Shown here in pieces: positions 34,672 to 37,003 of a DNA stretch of 37,003 nucleotides. The stretch is from NCBI RefSeq assembly GCF_002738225.1, contig NZ_PEBQ01000113.1, positions 1 to 37,003 on the forward strand. The letters run 5' to 3'. The position numbers and the translations under genes were made by a program. The number at the start of each line of letters is the position of its first letter. Positions within the stretch are counted from its first letter, which is position 1. The notes below the pieces were generated by a model. It was not told the DNA's origin. It worked only from the letters and a program-made list of their open reading frames with translations, and did not search any database. Source of the DNA: Acetobacter pomorum (GTDB lineage Bacteria > Pseudomonadota > Alphaproteobacteria > Acetobacterales > Acetobacteraceae).

Positions 34672-36072
34672 ATGGAAAACGCAGTACTGCCTGATCAGGA
34701 AGCAAAAACTATTTTTCCTATAAAGGTTCTGGTTGTTGGTGTTCTGGCAGCAACGGCTGGTTTGATGTCCGGGTTGGATATTGGTGTTATTTCCGGAGCA
34801 TTAGATTTTCTGGCACGAGATTTTCAGGCTTCCACTCTGGCCCAGGAATGGATTGTAAGTGCCATGATGGCAGGTGCAGCCGTAGGGGCGGTATGTGCAG
34901 GCTGGGTCACCCAGCATACAGGGCGTAAATGGTCGCTTGTGTTTGGGGGTGGTGTTTTTATTGCAGGATCCTTGCTGTGTGCGTTGGCATGGTCTGTAAC
35001 GGTGCTCATAGCTGGGCGCGCACTTATGGGGTTGGCTATTGGCGTGGCGGCTTTTGCTGCTCCCCTTTATCTTTCTGAAGTGGCTGATCAATCCAGCCGT
35101 GGCGCCATGATCTCCACGTATCAGCTTATGATTACGATAGGGATTTTTCTGGCCTTTTTAAGTGATACGTTTTTCAGTTATCATGGCCAATGGCGGTGGA
35201 TGTTTGGAATTATTGCCATTCCCGGCATTGTCTACGTTATAGGCGTGTTGTTTCTGCCCTATAGTCCACGTTGGTTGATGATGCGTGGCCGTAAAGCTGA
35301 GGCTCTGGAAGTGCTCACCAGCCTACGTGCAACACCGCAGGAAGCACGGGCGGAAATAAAAGCCATTCATAGCCAGTTGCAGGCACGCCAGAATGGTTGG
35401 AATTTGCTGCGTGTGAATGCCAATTTTAGGCGGTCTGTTGGCTTGGGCATGTTGCTACAGGTTATGCAGCAGTTCGCGGGTATAAATGTGGTGATGTATT
35501 ATGCACCACGTATTTTTCAGCTTGCCGGGTTTGTTGGTGCTGCCCAGATGTGGTGCACTGCCATGATCGGGCTGGTGAATGTTATTGCAACATTTTTGGC
35601 CATCAGTCTGGTAGATAAATGGGGGCGCAGGCCAGTTCTATATTGTGGCTTTACCATTATGGTACTGAGCATGGCGTGTTTATCTGTGCTGCTTCATGGC
35701 AGTATGGTGGACCAAGCATCTCGCATGGCCTGCGTGTTTATGGTTATGGTTTTTATTGTGGCACATGCCATGTCTGCCGGCCCGATTGTATGGGTGCTGT
35801 GTTCAGAAATTCAACCAATGCAGGGGAGGGATCTGGGCATCATGCTCTCCACACTTACAAACTGGGTTGCCAACATGATTGTTGGCGCATCTTTTTTAAG
35901 CGTGTTGGCCTGGTTGGGTGGGTCTGCAACTTTTGGCATGATCGCCATTCTGAATGGTTGCTTTTTAGGGCTGACTTATCTGTTTGTGCCAGAAACCAAA
36001 GGGATGAGTTTGGAACAGATTGAACACAATTTGATGTCCGGCAAAAAATTGCGAGATATCGGGATTTCCTGA
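34672..36072 (+). CDS. Sugar-porter MFS transporter (GalP/XylE-like)
   Basis: The 466-residue product has 12 hydrophobic segments and the sugar-porter signatures: GLMSGLDIGVISGAL in segment 1, GRALMGLAIGVAAFAAPLYL, PYSPRWLMMRGR before the central loop, QQFAGINVVMYYAP in segment 7, DKWGRRP, and PETKG near the end. Such proteins bring hexoses or pentoses in with protons. The Q-Q-x-x-G-I-N motif fits hexose binding, but the substrate is not certain. GGAA precedes the ATG by 6 bases. It lies 81 bases after the transglycosylase gene and is followed by a terminator. Confidence 0.92.
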   Translation: MENAVLPDQEAKTIFPIKVLVVGVLAATAGLMSGLDIGVISGALDFLARDFQASTLAQEWIVSAMMAGAAVGAVCAGWVTQHTGRKWSLVFGGGVFIAGSLLCALAWSVTVLIAGRALMGLAIGVAAFAAPLYLSEVADQSSRGAMISTYQLMITIGIFLAFLSDTFFSYHGQWRWMFGIIAIPGIVYVIGVLFLPYSPRWLMMRGRKAEALEVLTSLRATPQEARAEIKAIHSQLQARQNGWNLLRVNANFRRSVGLGMLLQVMQQFAGINVVMYYAPRIFQLAGFVGAAQMWCTAMIGLVNVIATFLAISLVDKWGRRPVLYCGFTIMVLSMACLSVLLHGSMVDQASRMACVFMVMVFIVAHAMSAGPIVWVLCSEIQPMQGRDLGIMLSTLTNWVANMIVGASFLSVLAWLGGSATFGMIAILNGCFLGLTYLFVPETKGMSLEQIEHNLMSGKKLRDIGIS

Positions 36073-36081
36073 TCAAATGTA

Positions 36082-36112
36082 AAAATGGGTGTAGAGAGAC
36101 TGCGCCCATTTT
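36082..36112. terminator. Terminator after the sugar porter gene
   Basis: AAAATGGGTG (36082-36091) pairs with CGCCCATTTT (36103-36112), one G-T pair among ten, loop of 11. The A and T ends of the stem supply a short T run in either direction. It begins 10 bases after the stop codon. Confidence 0.7.
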
Positions 36113-36293
36113 GCCGAAGAAACACTGGAAATTAAAGCTATCTTAGAATTGGCCTCTTAATAAAAATTTAATTACATAAGTTATACAAATCTATGAAATT
36201 TTTAAACATTGCAACTACCAACCTTGGAAAAAATATGTATTTTATCAATGGACAATGTTATTCCACTAACAAATAAAACAGTGTAGGTTTGTT
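36113..36293. other. AT-rich spacer at a change in base composition
   Basis: No gene is visible. Base composition drops sharply from the sugar porter terminator onward, with runs such as AATAAAAATTTAATTA and many TATA-like words, so single promoter boxes cannot be trusted. It leads into the AT-rich gene at 36294. Confidence 0.6.
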
Positions 36294-36947
36294 ATGCTTA
36301 AATCTGTATTAACACATGATTTTCATCTTATTTGTATTGATAATAATGATAAGCTTATTCAGAAGCGTCTCGATCATGTAAAGAATCTTTCAGAGGTCGC
36401 TTTCGTATGCAATATTGGTAATTATTGGGGTTTGACGAATATTTCACAAGATAAGTGGTTCGATCCTTCAACGGGGAAAATGGGACGAGCTGTTCCCGGC
36501 GGTTATATGACTCTGGGTAATATTGAACCAAATCGTTGTGTGTTTGAATATTCAGGGCAATATATGCGTGCTAACCATCTTAAAAGCATAGATTTTGTTG
36601 GTTCTCCTCCCAATTTGTGGGAATATTTTCGGTTAATGTCTGAAAATGAATTATTATATCTTTTACATATTGCTTGTAATCGATGGTCTAATGATAATGC
36701 TAATGAAACAATTAGATTAGATACTACTAATTCGACTTTTGATAACGTCCGTTTTGGCAGTTTAAATATTCCTTTTGAAGAATTTTTATCTCTTTCCAGT
36801 AATGAGACGGCGCCCTTAGAGATTGTGTTTAATATTGATTGGAAAGTTTTTCGAGCAAGTTTATTAAAACCTGCGCTTGTTTTCGTTGCATTTGGACGTG
36901 GCAACGTGTTTGCTCAGCTTGAAGTTTCTCTGTCTAGGGCCTGTTAG
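36294..36947 (+). CDS. AT-rich gene of unknown function
   Basis: No family was recognised. The 217-residue product has no signal peptide or clear membrane segment and a mixed, globular composition with several aromatic residues (NIGNYWGLTN, NLWEYFRLM, NRWSNDNANE). A hydrophobic stretch near the end (PALVFVAFGRGNVFAQL) looks like a core strand, not a membrane helix. Codon choice (TTA, AAT, ATT, GAT) is unlike all other genes in the window; bases 36661-36720 hold 16 G/C of 60 by my count. This suggests acquisition by transfer. The start ATG has only TAGG upstream. The long clean frame in AT-rich DNA supports coding. Confidence 0.65.
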   Translation: MLKSVLTHDFHLICIDNNDKLIQKRLDHVKNLSEVAFVCNIGNYWGLTNISQDKWFDPSTGKMGRAVPGGYMTLGNIEPNRCVFEYSGQYMRANHLKSIDFVGSPPNLWEYFRLMSENELLYLLHIACNRWSNDNANETIRLDTTNSTFDNVRFGSLNIPFEEFLSLSSNETAPLEIVFNIDWKVFRASLLKPALVFVAFGRGNVFAQLEVSLSRAC

Positions 36948-37003
36948 ATCTTAAAATACTTCCTATATTGTATGGATTGAAGAAGGAGACGGAACAGGCA
37001 CTT
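36948..37003 (+). other. Right edge: possible ribosome-binding site of a gene beyond the window
   Basis: After the stop codon the sequence remains AT-rich and ends with GAAGGAGACGG about 20 bases from the edge. AGGAG is a good Shine-Dalgarno, but no start codon lies before the window ends, so a following gene can only be suspected. Confidence 0.25.

Noticed and set aside
36113..36293. Promoter boxes in the AT-rich spacer
   Set aside because: Many TATA-like words occur by composition alone, and no -35/-10 pair stands out enough to report.

Overview
The window looks like chromosomal DNA of an acetic acid bacterium (family Acetobacteraceae, most likely Acetobacter or a close relative). The reasons are the fused transaldolase/glucose-6-phosphate isomerase gene, the short NAD-type gnd, and a pentose phosphate cluster that also carries gluconokinase. 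That arrangement is known from Gluconobacter and Acetobacter. The lgt, hldD and O-antigen-type exporter genes show a Gram-negative envelope. Species cannot be fixed from the sequence alone.

Layout. The left edge cuts a tRNA-Glu (minus strand), followed by a small secreted cysteine-repeat protein (225-617, plus). A leftward block (597-9195) then holds genes for a substrate-binding protein, a ClC chloride channel, a quinone oxidoreductase, YggS, Kup, HemW and a DUF1489 protein. A short plus-strand gene (9292-9504) separates this block from the central leftward operon (9513-18816): tkt, tal-pgi, gnd, a Cof-type HAD phosphatase, pgl, rpiA, gntK and a small unknown gene. This operon encodes every pentose phosphate step except glucose-6-phosphate dehydrogenase and ribulose-phosphate epimerase, and adds gluconate phosphorylation. 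That suits an organism that oxidises sugars in the periplasm and feeds gluconate into the pathway as 6-phosphogluconate. A perfect 10-bp dyad embedded in AATTATG heptamers lies just upstream of tkt.

From 19154 rightward come an ankyrin protein, hisC, a small basic protein and a CorA/ZntB-like transporter (all plus). A minus-strand ABC-2 polysaccharide exporter (permease, ATPase) with a YnfA-type membrane protein follows. Two paralogous SPOR-domain lytic transglycosylase lipoproteins (24832-26199 and 33349-34590) flank an envelope and housekeeping operon on the minus strand: hldD, lgt, a MidA/NDUFAF7-type methyltransferase, pgeF and a lipoprotein, most of them overlapping or nearly touching. 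An ABM-domain protein and the lactate permease gene lldP are also here. The right end has a sugar-porter MFS gene, then an abrupt change to AT-rich DNA with one unrecognised gene (36294-36947).

I found no insertion sequence, prophage, CRISPR array or recognisable defence system. The observations most worth checking are a hairpin that would mask the ribosome-binding site of the substrate-binding protein gene, the dyad/heptad site at tkt, the apparently leaderless hldD start, the cysteine-repeat secreted protein, and the AT-rich orphan at the right edge. All gene calls rest on reading translated motifs by eye; no database search was possible.
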